From: Ganoderma boninense
Taxonomy: Eukaryota > Basidiomycota > Agaricomycetes > Polyporales > Polyporaceae
Assembly: GCA_002900995.3 (NCBI GenBank)
Contig: CM035315.1
Coordinates: 224,409-288,408 of the forward strand
Length of the DNA stretch: 64,000 bases
Reading direction: 5' to 3'
This document shows, piece by piece, positions 34,021 through 45,582 of this stretch. A model generated the notes under the pieces. That model did not search any database. It worked only from the letters and a program-made list of their open reading frames with translations, and had not been told where the DNA came from. A program made the position numbers and the translations under genes. Positions within the stretch are counted from its first letter, which is position 1; every line of letters begins with the position of its first letter.

Positions 34021-35217
34021 TTAGTCCTCTATGAGAGTCGAAATGTGACGGATATGGACGATACCCTCCGTATCAGCAGAAGCCAAGAACTCGCCATTCG
34101 GGGAGAACGCTACATGGAGTGCCCACGCGGCTTTGTGATCAATGAACTCAGCTACGCAGGAAGCATCGCTCGTCCTCCACACACTGACAATACCTCGCCG
34201 ATTCCAACGACGACCGGGCCGGCGAATCCCAGATGCTATGGCGATATACCTTCCGTCAGAAGAAAAACATGCATCTCGGGGCGGAGACCTGTACTCCCGT
34301 CGAGATTGGTCGGAGTCCAACGGCTCAATAAGCAAAGCTCTCCGTTTTCCAGACTCCGCGTCCCAGATGTTCAAATAACCATTGACCGACGTGGACAGAA
34401 CAGATAGACCATCTGGAGAGAATGAGACATTGTTCACCATCCACGTCTCCGCTGGGACGCCGAGCACAACGAGGAGTGCACCAGTGATAATGTCCCATAT
34501 CCTTACCCTATGCTCGTCAAACGGATCGTTCAACCCCCCATGTGTGGTAACAATTCGCCTACTCTCGGGGTCGAACGAAAAGGCATTTATGGGGGAAGAG
34601 GTTGAGCGAGCTGGGTCAGGGTCCACGAAGTACAACGCCAGCGGTTCCTCCGTAAGGGGCTGAGAAAGGCAGCATTTCGCTGCCATTTGGGACTGTTGGG
34701 AGACCCACCCTAGGTAGCGTGAATTCGGAGAGAACTGCAAGCAGTAGGGCCATGTCGCGGCGAGCGATGGGAAGTCGCTCAGCGGGCCGCGGCGCGGTAG
34801 GAAGGTCCGAGCGTCCCATATATGTACCATGCCGTCCCCAGACACCGACGCGATGAGCTCGCCATCGGAAGGACCAGGCGGAGCACACACGTCCCTTGCA
34901 TCCGCCAAGATCCAGTGTGGCAACCTTGCGGACGCCGCCACTGCCGCCGCTGATGTCCCATACTACGGGGGGTCCTCCCCCTTGGTGCACGGCTGCGACA
35001 GACACCAACCGTTGGCCGTCTGGTGACAATGCCAGACTGCGGATAGGTCCTGCGGGTACCGCAGCGAACCAGTCGTGTATCGGTGTGCCCCGCTCTGCAT
35101 CCCAGACAATGATAGTTCCGTCCTCGGAACCTGTCACGATCCGTTTGCTGTCGCGAGAAGCCACCAAACAATTAACGCGTGCTTCATGCCCGTATGGGTC
35201 TTGGGTGTCTGTCTGGG
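34021..35217 (-). CDS. WD40-repeat region, frameshifted, probably spliced to upstream F-box exons
   Basis: The exon begins at 35217 after a tcattcag acceptor and ends at the stop at 34021. WD-type repeats are visible in order: CLVASRDSKRIVTGSEDGT ending IIVWD; LALSPDGQRLVS ending PVVWD; DGELIASVSGDGMVHIWD; INAFSFDPESRRIVTT ending VRIWD; VSFSPDGLSVLSTS ending LNIWD; ACFSSDGRYIAIAS ending VSVWR; and VAFSPNGEFLASADTEG. This would form a seven- or eight-blade propeller for protein binding. The frame shifts once near 34865-34875, between GRVCSAWS and DGELIAS. There is no ATG at a natural N-terminus. The in-phase 62-nt intron upstream (35218..35279) links it to the F-box-like exons. Confidence 0.65.
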
Positions 35218-35279
35218 CTGAATGATGCGTAGTCAGCAGCCTGCGATGGACGAGCGCTGGATCGAACACGATTGCTTAC

Positions 35280-36545
35280 CGCTCGGAAACGTGAGCAAGC
35301 CTCGCTTGTTCAACTCCAGGAAAGCACCGTTGATAGATTCGGGACCAAAAGTGTCTTCGTCCTGCCCTACGGTGCACGATAGCGTCACGGAGGACAACGC
35401 TGCAAGAAGGGAAGGTGAGAAGCGCGTCTCCCAATGCCTTGCATGCTTCTCGAGGACGGTCGCCGCGGGAAAGGCAACAGCCGAGCGCAGCAACGGGTTC
35501 CAGCTCGAAGTCCACACCAACATCTTTGAGGCGATCTCTTCTGACACCTTTGAGGATTCTTGTGGCGAAGCGTATATCGTGCTCTATACCCGGATAAGCA
35601 TCGGTGTACTCCCAAGGGATATAACAGTCCCCATGTGACGGAATCCCAAGCATCAAGGATGAGAGATGTGAAAGCTGGCTCATCGCTATTTCCAACCGTC
35701 CTATGACAATGATAAGAAAGAAGTTCGATCACAGAAGAGAGGTTGGTAGACTCGCCGAAGTAGTCGGAGCATTCCTGCTTGTCGTGAGATTCGATGGTTA
35801 TAACAAGACGAGTGAGTGTATCCGCACTAGAGGCCAACAGGTACTCCGTTGCACTGATATCTAGTGAAGGACCAGCCTTCAAAACTCAGTGAACTTAAAT
35901 TCCCCATTCAAGTGCCAAACAACTCACAACCAAATTTTCTACACTCAACGACCTGGAGGGCATGGTTCTCGTCGAGATCGCATCGTGCAGGGAGTTGGAT
36001 TCCTTCCGCCTTCGAAAATCAATCCAGCTGCAGGTCAAGCTCCGTATCCTAGTGAGCGCCGCAAGAAGACCCGTGAAGTCCGAAATGTCTTCCATGGTGA
36101 TGCCTATTAGCTCCAGGTGTTGGAGGCCGCTGCCATACTTGCGATAGAGCCATAACGCAGAACGGTGGAACGACAGCCACGGTCCCTTTCTTTCATCGTA
36201 ATCGTACGCCTCCATCTCCATCTCCAAGGCGCGCAGATTGGGAAGTCGAGAAAAAAGGTGGACGGGAACAACATCGAGGAGACGGACGTTTGGGATAATG
36301 TTGTCCTCAGGAATCAGTACAGACAGCGTGACTTTCCGGATGAGCGGTGAAAGCCACGAGTTAGAGTCAAGGAACTGGGAAGTGGACACCATCTGTTGCA
36401 CGCTCCGAATGACGATGCGGCTGAACAGATGATAGCGGGAACGGGGTAAAAACGCGCTGCATGTGAGCGAGAGAAGACGGAGGGACGCAGGAGTGTCGCT
36501 GGCTTCGTCGATGACCGCTTCGTAAACCTCGATTGGAGCTTGCAT
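35280..36545 (-). CDS. F-box-like protein N-terminal part
   Basis: Exon 1 is 36545..35928 (206 codons) and begins APIEVYEAVIDEA, then PASLRLLSLTCSAFLPRSRY, the F-box-like opening common in Polyporales. LRR-like text follows (LPNLRALEMEMEAYD, LQHLELIGITM). Exon 2 starts at 35876 after a 51-nt intron and continues with DISATEYLLASSADTL. Between about 35760 and 35560 the frame changes at least once. I could not settle whether this reflects introns or indels. The last exon reads SLLAALSSVTLSC and LELNKRGLLTF, a usual end for this family, but then runs into a good donor at 35279. SCF adaptor function is inferred. Confidence 0.6.
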
Positions 36546-37461
36546 CGGGAGAAGCGTCCAAGATTTGGGGGATGGGGAAGTCCTCGATTATGTACAGGAG
36601 GGGGATCGTGTTGGTAGTGGGAGGAGAAGGGATATGGCTGGAAGGACCAAGGCGGTGTGAGCTGTTCATAATCCAAGTATCCCACACCAGTCCGAAAAAC
36701 CCCGACCTTAATCATGCCGCTCGCCGTGGGCGGTAGTGTTCAGCACGCACAACGACTACACTCGCAGTCTCCGAAGACACAGTCTAATCCGCCCGCGGGT
36801 GGCGTTGTATCGGGGTGTCGGCTCCGTCCGTGAGATCAGCAGAGTCTAGTTCTGCAGAATCTAGACACACTTGCGAGAAAATCTTACCAGTCATTTGGTA
36901 CGGCAGAAGAACGGAGAAGATATAACATTCACCGCCAGAAGGTCTCAAGCGTTTCGCCAGTCATTCGTTCGTCCAACCTGAGCCGCATATCCATGATATT
37001 GAAATACAGTACCGATGTCGTTCGAGGGTAAGACGAAAACTCTAATGTTGGATGTAGGCATCAACGCAGAATAGGAACACAGCAGAAACTGGCTTGCTCA
37101 CCGCGTCAGCTAATAGCACTGTCTATCCAATGGATAAGAAAGGACTTTTGAACGATTTGCATGTAGTACAATGGAATGCATGCATGGTCAAGCACAGAGG
37201 TGCACGCAGCGTTCGAGCCGAAGTTCCGTCGCACGGCGCTTACAGCCCAACATCGTTCGAGCGACGGGAAAGCCGACAGTCGAATTTTGATGCATACCCC
37301 TAGATTCTGCATTGGGAGTGTCATGTGGAAAGCGTACAAGCGGATAACATATAGTCTCGACAGCCCACCCATCGCCGTCCATCCATCGCCGTGTAGTGTC
37401 GCGACATGCCCCTCCCCTCTCACGCCCCCATCCGCCTACAACATACAACGGCCGCGCGTGC
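36546..37461. other. Intergenic, nothing recognised
   Basis: About 900 nt between the start of the F-box-like gene and the 3' end of RPS13. No gene or repeat was recognised. Confidence 0.4.
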
Positions 37462-38037
37462 TCATGCAATGAGGGTCGAGGCCGTGGCGGAGTCGTACTT
37501 GAACGTTGGGGGGATCTGCTGCTTGGTCTTGTAGTAGCGCGCGAGACGGTGGATGCGGGACTCGATGAGGATGAGGCGGAACTTCGAGTCCTTGTCCTTG
37601 CGGTTGACCTCGAGGTGCTTCCGGACGGCGACCGCCTTTTTGACGAGGTGCCAGAGATCCTCGGGGATCTGGGGCGCAAGACCTGCACGTCCGATCATAA
37701 GTTCCACGTCCAATGCTCCACACGAGTCTAATCCCATCCTCCGGCCGTGCATATAGCACCTCGGAAGCCGCACATATTGGAGCAGACGGAGTGGAGACTC
37801 ACCGTTCGACTTGAGGATACGGAGGATCTTGTTACCAGTCACGAAGCGGACTTGGGGGATTCCGTGCGAATCACGGAGGGTGACACCGATCTGCGAGGGC
37901 GTAAGACCCTTGCGCGCGAGCTTGGTGATGTGCTCGACGACGTCCTCAGGCGTGGTCTTGAGCCAGGAAGGGGGAGCGCGGCGGTAGGGGAGAGCAGAGG
38001 ACGAAATGCCCTTGCCGGGAGCGTGCATGCGACCCAT
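37462..38037 (-). CDS. RPS13: 40S ribosomal protein S13 (uS15)
   Basis: Two exons, 38037..37803 and 37682..37462, give 151 residues, the usual eukaryotic length. The N-terminus [20 protein letters not shown] is nearly invariant in the family. Further hallmarks are [49 protein letters not shown], and [19 protein letters not shown] near the end. It is a component of the small ribosomal subunit in the cytoplasm. The intron falls between SNG and LAP, is 120 nt long and contains no in-frame stop, so its removal is supported only by family alignment and the gtgagt/tgcag sites. The gene is head-to-head with RPS6. Confidence 0.97.
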   Translation of the reverse strand: MGRMHAPGKGISSSALPYRRAPPSWLKTTPEDVVEHITKLARKGLTPSQIGVTLRDSHGIPQVRFVTGNKILRILKSNGESPLRLLQYVRLPRCYMHGRRMGLDSCGALDVELMIGRAGLAPQIPEDLWHLVKKAVAVRKHLEVNRKDKDSKFRLILIESRIHRLARYYKTKQQIPPTFKYDSATASTLIA

Positions 38038-38436
38038 GGTGACTCTGCACGGCAACCGTCAGTACTTCGACACACGAGCAGCACGTCCCCAGCAAAGTCG
38101 ACGACGACGCACAGTTTTTAGAGGGGAGGAGGTCTTGAGGTCTTGTGAGCGTGCCGTTGGGCGCGGGGAGCAGGCGGATTTGCGGTGATGAGCCGCCGGG
38201 CACGTGGGAACCGGGTGGCTGGTGGGACTGTACAGTACCAAACCTTGTTCCGCCACCGCCCTCCTAAGCGCTGTGGGTGTTTGCACACGCTCAAGCCATC
38301 CGATACGACCTCAAGACTGTCTCGTCGCCGTCGTCGCCGTCGTCGAGATACGCCCCCTTCAAGACCTGAAGGTCTGTCTCTTTTCTGGTCTCTTCTCCGC
38401 TCTCTGTGAAATTTACCTCGTTACTTTGATTGCAGT
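38038..38436. promoter_or_regulatory. Bidirectional promoter of RPS13 and RPS6
   Basis: A 399-nt space between the start codons of two divergent small-subunit ribosomal protein genes. A gtcgccgtc-type repeat lies at about 38326-38346 and a pyrimidine-rich stretch at about 38375-38402 just before the RPS6 start. Co-regulation is expected from function. No specific factor site can be named. Confidence 0.6.
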
Positions 38437-39424
38437 ATGAAGCTCAACATCGCTAGTGAGTTTGCGTTCGTGGGCAGAGGAGTTGGAGAACGTGCGCTCT
38501 AACATGGGGACTTCGACAGACCCCGCAACCGGGGAACAAAAGACCCTCGACTACGATGACGAGAAGAAATAGTGCGTTCTCTACCTCACTCCCTATATGC
38601 GCTTTCGTATCTTGACCTTGGCATTCAAAACGCTGCTGCGATAATTCAGCCGTGTCTTCTACGACAAGCGGATCTCCCAGGAGGTCCCCGGCGACTCCCT
38701 CGGCGACGAGTTCAAGGGCTACATCTTCCGCATCACCGGCGGGAACGACAAGCAGGGCTTCCCCATGAAGCAGGGTGTCCTCCTCCCCCACCGTGTCCGC
38801 CTCCTCCTCTCGGACGGCCACTCGTGCTACCGCACCCGCCGCACCGGCGAGCGCAAGCGCAAGTCCGTCCGCGGCTGCATCGTCGGCCCCGACATCGCCG
38901 TCCTCTCGCTCGTGATCGTCAAGCAGGGCGAGAGCGAGCTCCCCGGGCTCACCGACAACGTCCTCCCCAAGCGCCTCGGCCCCAAGCGTGCGACCAAGAT
39001 CCGCAAGTTCTTCAACCTCTCCAAGGAGGACGACGTCCGCAAGTACGTCGTCCGGAGAGAAGTCAAGAGCGCCAAGAAGGAGAACGCCAAGCCCTACACC
39101 AAGGCGTACGTGTCTTCGTCGTCGTCTCTATGTTTCGTGGAGAGCGATATCTGACGGGGTCTCTGCGCTTTATAGGCCCAAAATCCAGCGGTTGGTCACT
39201 CCCCTCCGCCTCCAGCGCCGCCGTCACCTCCGCTCCCTCAAGCGCCGCCGGATCGAGCGCCAGAAGGAGCAGAAGACCGAGTACGAGGCCCTCCTGTCCA
39301 AGCGCATTGCCGAGAAGAAGGAGAAGGCGGCTGCCGTCAAGGCATCACACAAGAAGTATGTTGCGTTTTCCGTCTCTGTTGATCCTGCGTTGTCTTACCG
39401 TTCGCGTTCAGGGCTACTGCGTAA
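38437..39424 (+). CDS. RPS6: 40S ribosomal protein S6 (eS6)
   Basis: Five exons, 38437..38455, 38520..38571, 38650..39105, 39176..39355 and 39412..39424, give 239 residues with all phases consistent. The start MKLNIA, then PATGEQKTL, is the conserved N-terminus. [72 protein letters not shown] and PKIQRLVTP identify eS6 beyond doubt. The C-terminus is basic and ends HKKATA, without the Arg-rich serine cluster that S6 kinases phosphorylate in animals. It belongs to the small ribosomal subunit. The last exon codes for only four residues and the stop. Confidence 0.97.
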
Positions 39425-40086
39425 AACGCCTACCGGGGGGTTCATCTACCTATCCTATGCGGTCGCATGTTGTATGGTTCTACGTATCATCATGTCCTTT
39501 TGCTCTCATCCCATTACCCCCGCAATCTCATACATGCGACATATGACGACGTGTACTGCTGTCTGTGAAACCCTTCGGGCTGTATAGCAGCTCTCCCCAG
39601 TCCCTGCCCTGGCGCGCTTGATTCCGTCCTTTGGCGTCTCATGTCTGTCGTCGAAGACATGGAGAAGACATTGTCTGATGAGTATACCAAGCGCCATATC
39701 AGGGTTAAAATAGTGTGTTGTTCAGAGGGCCGCGTAGTCACTTCGTTGGAGATTATTGCGAAGTAGACGAAGACTAATGGCAGACTCATGTCGCCACGTA
39801 TGAACAGTATGAATGTTCGAGTAAACAGATGCTTGTCATCCCTCTCAGTCTATGTCATGCCCGCACGCAACATGAAAAGTTTGCACATCATGAACTTGAA
39901 ATTCGTGAAAGAAAGAACAGCGGACTAAACTAGCTCAGTATGCTATGAAACCACACCAGTCCCAGCAGAGCAAATGGGTTCGTAAGGTCGTCACAGATGC
40001 GTATGCTACATCGTGCAATGTGTAGTGAAAAGCAATCGGCAGGAATGCAAGGGAAGGGGATTCGAGTCGCGATCATCACCAAGGGG
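39425..40086. other. Intergenic between convergent genes
   Basis: About 660 nt downstream of RPS6 and of the Gly/Ser-rich gene. No gene was recognised. Confidence 0.4.
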
Positions 40087-41297
40087 TTAAAAGTACGAAG
40101 CTAAGCTCCAAACCACGTACACGAGCCCCACCACGCCCATGCTGGGCATCGGCAGCCCAGACGCGGCGTCCGCGAAGAGCGGGACGGCCTCCCCGATCGT
40201 CGCGTTCAGGCAGGCGAGGAGCGCCGTGTCGACCCCGGCCGGGAGCGGGGGCGGCGCGGCCGTCTCGCTGCCCGCGAGCGCGGCGGTGTTGTTGTACCCG
40301 TCGAGCGTGAGCGCGACGCTGCTCGCGCGGAAGTACTGCACGGCCTGCTCGGGCAGCGGGTCCGCCGCGCTGCCCGCGAAGGGCGCGGGCGCGCTCGAGG
40401 AGTTGGCGGCGACGGTGCAGTTCGCGCGGACGGACGCGATGAGCGAGGCCACGGTGCTGTTGTCGCCGACGATGTGGAACGTCGACGGCCCCGCGCTCGT
40501 GCTCGTACTGCTGAGTTGGCGGAGGCGGAGGAGAAGGCGGCTTGCGCCATGGGCCCGCCTGGGCGCGTCGTGTTGTTGGGCTCGCCGTACTGCGAAAGCG
40601 CGAAGCGGCAGTGTCAGTATGTTTAAGTTTGGAGGATTGGGGATTGTGATTGGGATTGGGATTAAAGGATCCCGAATACGAGGGAAGGAGGCAAGACGCA
40701 GCTGACGAGGCGGTGCTCGACCGTGTGTCTCCGTGTGTGTGCATGGGACGCCTACTTACCTCGCGGTCGTCGTGCAGGTACGCGGCGCCGTACCCGAGCC
40801 CTCCGCCCCAGACGAGCGGCCAGAATACGAAGGGGAAGCCGCGGTTCGCCACCCCGAGCCCTGTTACGCCGGGGTACCCACTGCCGTAGTACCTGCGCCG
40901 CCGTCCGTCAGCCCACTGCCGCTCATAGGTAGTAAGTAACACTGTACCTGTTCCCGTATACCGCGTCGCGCGTCGCGCCGCCCGAAGACCGGCCAGCGAA
41001 GGGCTGTCCTTGCGGGATAGTGGCGACTCTGGTCGTCCCCGAGCCGTACGCGACTGCCGTCGTGCGCCCGTTCGTCGCGCCCGAGACCGGCACTGATGAC
41101 CCGCGCGTGCCTACGCTCCCTGTGCTCCCGACGGAGCCGTCGCTGCTCTTCGAGTTTGAGCGGCCGCTGGTACCTGAGGAATCAGAACTCCCTGACCTTC
41201 CTGACGATCCTGACTTGGCTCCCCCGCCCTTCCCGCCTCCGCCTTTCCGTCGGTACAGTCGTTCGGAGCTGGGTTTCGTTATTCCGGGAACGTACAT
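40087..41297 (-). CDS. Gly/Ser-rich, probably GPI-anchored protein, copy 1, frameshifted
   Basis: Exons are about 41297..40948, 40892..40760 and 40590..40087. The first exon is a low-complexity Gly/Ser/Lys stretch leading to TIPQGQPFAGRSSGGATRD. Exon 2 is aromatic and Gly-rich (YYGSGYPGVTGLGVANRG, FPFVFWPLVWGGGLGYG). Exon 3 begins YGEPNNTTRPGGP and ends with FRASSVALTLDGYNNTAAL, CLNATIGEAVPL and a hydrophobic tail (MGVVGLVYVVWSLASYF) typical of a GPI signal. One base is missing near 40510-40516 between AFSSASANS and STFHIVGDNS, judged against copy 2 at 48334. The start is uncertain: no clear signal peptide is joined to this exon. I recognise the family only as a conserved Agaricomycete protein of unknown function. 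Confidence 0.65.
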
Positions 41298-42139
41298 GGT
41301 TCTGGTTCTGGTTCTGGTTCTGTGACCACCGGTAAGACTGGGCGGTGTTGTGGAGAACTTGGAGTGCGCTTGGGATAGCGGTGGGAGAGTAGAAGGGGTA
41401 TCTGCACGGTGGGGTATTACTCAGGCTTCGGGGTATAAGTACACGGTGGGAGGAGCTGCTCGAAGCCCCCCTCACCCGGTGACCCAGGACTTGGGAAACG
41501 ACATAGCCACACTGGTTGCGGTGCAGACGGCCCGGCTCGGCGGAACTAAGCTTCATGGGCCAACCACACTCGGAGTAAGTAATCGCTTGGCAGTCAGCAG
41601 TCCGAATGACGCCAGGGCTGCTGGAGAATTTATGCGAGGAGTAGATCGCTTCAAAATTGCTGTGAAGTTCGCACTTCAGCGCTGCCAGTCCAGTGGACCA
41701 GTCAGCCTCCGCTATTTGAACGTCCGACTCCGAGTCCACGCCCGAAGTTGAAAGAAGGCTCGACAGGACATGGAATCCTCAAGTTCGATCTCTCCACGGG
41801 TACAGTGATGGAGGATCGTTTGCAGTGCAGCCTTAGGCTGAGGCAGCCACATGGTGATCTGCGAGCCGGCTTCTCGAATCTCTGAGCTGACCATCTCTTC
41901 CCCGCTAGTTAGTGAACCTCAAATTTAAAGGGATCCATGCGGCACGGAAGCTTAGGTCTTGTAAGACGTACGCGACGGTCGATTGAGTCGCAGGAAGCCA
42001 CCTCATGGTACAGGCATTGTGACTGTATCGTCCACATAACCTGCGTGCAGCTAGAAATAAGAAAACCAGCCTCCCACTCGTGGCTATTCACTGTGTCCTG
42101 ACCTTGACCCTGACAGCTGGAGCAGCCGCATGTGCCGGT
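41298..42139. other. Intergenic with a short ggttct repeat
   Basis: A ggttct tandem repeat lies at about 41299-41322, at the 5' edge of copy 1 of the Gly/Ser-rich gene. The rest holds no recognised gene. Confidence 0.4.
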
Positions 42140-42400
42140 GCCACCAGCCGAGTCAACTCATATAGCCCATACAACCGCGCGTCTGCATATTGAGCTGGGT
42201 CATGGCCACTTCCTTTTAGCAGCTTGGCGTGTGGCAGCAGAAGACACGCCCTCCACACGAACCTGTAAACTATAATATATAGCGCATTAGCTTCCGTACT
42301 ACCAGATCACACCTGGAGAACAAAGACGCACCTCGCATTCCTGTGGGAGCCCCCTACTCTGAACCATCTTGCACGGCTAAAACATTTCTGGCCAATGCCA
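42140..42400 (-). pseudogene. Relic of a MYND zinc-finger tail
   Basis: The minus strand reads WFRVGGSHRNAR, then, after an intron-like break, GSCGGRVFCCHTPSC followed by TAA. This matches the end of the Kelch-MYND gene at 43252, CKTVGSHKKCGGSCGGRVFYC. The break keeps donor and acceptor positions (gag|gtgcgt ... acag|gttcgt). The first zinc ligands are changed and an in-frame stop cuts the last ones. It is a decayed partial duplicate about 1 kb downstream of the parent gene's 3' end. Confidence 0.55.
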
Positions 42401-42679
42401 GCTGATTTCGCACATCCCGAGATGCCCGAGCTCGGAGACCACGCCCCGCTCGTTTGCGCTAACACGACATGCCAACTGCGGCAACCCGATGCTAGCCTAA
42501 GTAGTGTCTCCTCCATGAGCCGGCGTACAGATTTGTTGATTCGGTCCGGAAGTCTCGAGGATGAGCTTGGACTCGATTATGGAACGTCAAGCAGCTTAAG
42601 ACGCGATATGGCCGCGATTCTCCTAGTCAGCGTCGGATGCCGCGGCGGCATTATAATAATGTCAAGCCAACGTAGAGAC

Positions 42680-43090
42680 CGCGGTTCGTCCTCTCACGGC
42701 TGTGTTCTGAGGTTGGCAAATGTGAGTGTGCGCATCCGGCACCTATCGCTCAGGCCATCGCCGGTGCTCAGACGGCGAATCAGCGTGCCGTGGTTGTCGT
42801 ACCAACCCAACCCCTCAAGCTCACATCGAGTACTTGTCCACCACGTGTACAACGTCTCTCGCACGTCTGGCACGGAACATATTCGACTCTGAAGCGGCAA
42901 GTTGGGCTCAGCAGGCGACATTTATGTGGCGCACTCCGACACCACCGTAGCTGCCACCAGTCTCCCTGTACAGCTGCCACAGATACAAGTGTCAGCCAGG
43001 GCTTAGCATGGATATAAATATTTGTATGTGCTCTCACCGCTAATCAGTTCCAGCAGCAAAGCAACAAATACTGGACCCACGAGTCGAGAT
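42680..43090. repeat. Diverged copy of a dispersed repeat also at 54440-54760 and 63591-63910
   Basis: Matching strings in order include ttcgtcctctcacggctg, atcgctcaggcc, cctcaagctcac, ccaccagtctccctgtacag and a catggata-type string. Their counterparts at 54446-54700 are ttcgtcccctcacggctg, atcgctcgggcc, cctcaagctcaa, cgccagcctccgtgtacatc and catagata. The order and spacing are shared. The nature of the repeat is unknown. Confidence 0.45.
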
Positions 43091-43251
43091 TATAAAGCAA
43101 GAAGTTGAAGGGCGTGTCCCCATTTCGAAGTACCTATTTACCCGCATGCTAGTTCCCTGCCCTCTGGTTTTCCTACTAGAAAAGGAATACAGAGTCAGGC
43201 TTCCTCTCTGGTAGTGTTCCCGCGGCGCTTGAGCACTGCATGCACTGTGCA

Positions 43252-45582
43252 TTACCGTCTGCAGCCGTGCTTCTCCTTATGAACCGGCCACCCCTCCCTC
43301 TGGCAGTTCGGCGTGCAGTAGAAAACGCGTCCACCGCACGAACCTGAACCACCAACCCATCAGTTGCCATGAATGTAGATCCGTTCTAGAGAACACTAAC
43401 GAACCTCCGCATTTCTTGTGCGAGCCCACCGTCTTGCACGTGTAACAGATCTGCCACGGGCCCATCTGCGCGCACCACTTCTCGTCTTCCCAGTCCACAC
43501 CCTCGAACAGCCCGCCCGGTACATCCACTACAAGCTGCCAGATGTCGCCATAGCTGTGCTTGCCCGCAGGGACCCAGGAAGTGTTCGTGTAGCCGCCGAA
43601 GAGGAACATCTTCCCCGTCGCAGAATCGGCGACGAGCTGGCCTTGCGCGCGGTAGGTAGGGAAGCTCGGCGTGATGACATGTCGCCATTGAGGTGTGGGG
43701 GAGGAGTGGTCTAGGATGAAGGTGTCGGAGAAGTAATGGAACCCGTAGCACGTCCCTGACGACTCGTAATACGGCAGTGCAGGATTGTATCCTCCGAACA
43801 TGATCGTCGAGTTGATGCTCGGGTTCTACGTAGCCACTCAGACTCCGAAAAGTGGAACAGGGAACGCAATGACTCACGTAGCACATCGACATCTCCGCGC
43901 GCGGACACGGCATGTTTCCCGCAACGCGCTCCTGCCGCCACTCCTTCTTCGCGACGTCCCACGACCAGCAGTCGTCGTACACGAAGCCCTCGACCGACCC
44001 GAACTCCTCCTTGTACAGGTCCGCCGCCTGCCGGTCCGCCATCCCGTACATCACGTACACCCTCTCCCCCGCCCCGTCCGCCCACATCCCGTGCTGCTTC
44101 CTCGGGCCCGGAACGTCATACTGCGGGAGCAGCGGCACCGAGTCGGGCGTCCCGCTGAGGAGCGTCCACGTCCTGCGCGCGATGTCGAGCGCCGCGAACA
44201 GGTTGCACCCGATCGCGCGCGCGTGCTGGCCCCCAAACACGTACAGGTGCCCGCGCGCGACGCACGCGCCGTAGTCCGCGAGCGTCTCCGTGTACGGCCA
44301 CTCGGCGCGCCCGCCGCGCGCGTTGACGAAGTGCGTCGAGACGCGGCCCCAGCGCTCGCGCTCGAGGTCGAAGTAGTCGACGGCGGAGACGCCGCGGAAG
44401 AGGTACGCCTTGCCGTCGTGCACGGCCATCTGGCAGTTGAGAAAGGGCCGTGAGTAGGAGGGGAGCTCGCGCCAGCCGTCCATGCGCGCGAGATCGAGGC
44501 ACCAGAGGTCCCTGTACACTTCAGACGTGCCGGAACGCTGGCCGCCACAGACGTACAGCCGACCTGTTGCAAGATGAAGGATTCAGCTTGGTCAGTAAGA
44601 ATGGGGCAGGGGTAAGGAGACGCACTTTTGTAGATGAAGCAGGCGTGGGCCATGCGCGACGAGATCCGTGAGTGGACGTTGACCTTCAACTTCTGCCACG
44701 AGCCGCGGACCTGTAGCGTCGGCTCCGTGATCTGGTGGTTGCGGTGGATCGACGGGTCGGGGTTGCGGCATTGCAGGGCAGCCCTCCACGTCGACTTCGG
44801 GAGGACTTCCTGACGCAGGACATATTGGTCGCCTTGGGAGGGAAGACTGCTGATCAGGTCATTTCCAAGGTTGCGCACGTAGGCCGCTGCGCCGGTGTTC
44901 CGAGCTTCAAGAACACGTCCGAAGCGGTCAGGAGCGCGAGGAGCCTCAACCGATGGAATTCGAGTGCGGGTGGCGGGGGATGGTATTGTTCCCAGTCTGC
45001 GAGAAATGTGGTTGTCAACATTCACAGCCCCTCGCATCATTCCGGACCACACTGACCGTAGACAGGAATGCCCCTGTACGAGCGTTCTTGTGTAGGACAT
45101 CGACCTCAGTAGTCCAATCCAACGCCTGTCGAGCCATCAGCGTCACACCGGAAAGGAGATAAGAAAGTTCGAAACCCACCTCAGGAAGTTTTCCCGATCC
45201 AAACAAGCAGCGTGAAGCGCCATTAGCACAAGTCATCGCAGTAACACATTCATCCATGGTCATCTTGAGGTATATGGAACACTTCACACCTCCGTCATTG
45301 GCAGCATCGATGGGGAACTTGAGCTCGGGACCCAGCAAGAGCGTCATTGCCTCCATGAATTTAGCCGCTGCATCGCCCATATCTCCTTTGGCGTTCGAAC
45401 CCTTCCGCTTCAACGATGGCCAGCTTGGACTCTGCATCGCGGTATCTGCGCTCTAACGATGTCTCAGGTCAGCGGGAGCTCTCTCGATCAAATCATGGAG
45501 ACGAACCTGAGAGCGCGAGTCTCCGCAGATAATTCGCGAACGCTTCCTCCAGCCGAGGGCTTTGAAGGACATCAACAGTCAT
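43252..45582 (-). CDS. Kelch-repeat protein with C-terminal MYND zinc finger, two frameshifts
   Basis: Exons I can fix are 45582..45507 (MTVDVLQSPRLEEAFANYL), exon 2 from 45452, one ending at 44626, 44563..43878, 43825..43405 and 43343..43252. The N-terminal helical part has KRKGSNAKGDMGDAAAKFM and GVTLMARQALDW. Kelch-type text follows: RMAHACFIYK, RLYVCGGQRSG, HLYVFGGQHARA and KMFLFGGYTN, with paired Gly. The end is a MYND finger: CYTC, C, then FYCTPNCQREGWPVHKEKHGC. MYND fingers bind proline-rich partners in known proteins; the partner here is unknown. The frame needs one base removed near 45414-45424 and one added near 44889-44896. Similar long Kelch-MYND genes are common in Agaricomycetes. 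Confidence 0.75.

Noticed and set aside
37683..37802. RPS13 intron read as coding, giving a longer protein, or as host of a small nucleolar RNA
   Set aside because: Family alignment requires SNG to join LAP directly, giving the standard 151 residues. No clear C and D box pair with a terminal stem is visible in the intron.
40139..40705. Plus-strand frame opposite the Gly/Ser-rich gene
   Set aside because: Antisense shadow. The minus-strand reading matches the paralogue at 48334-49530.
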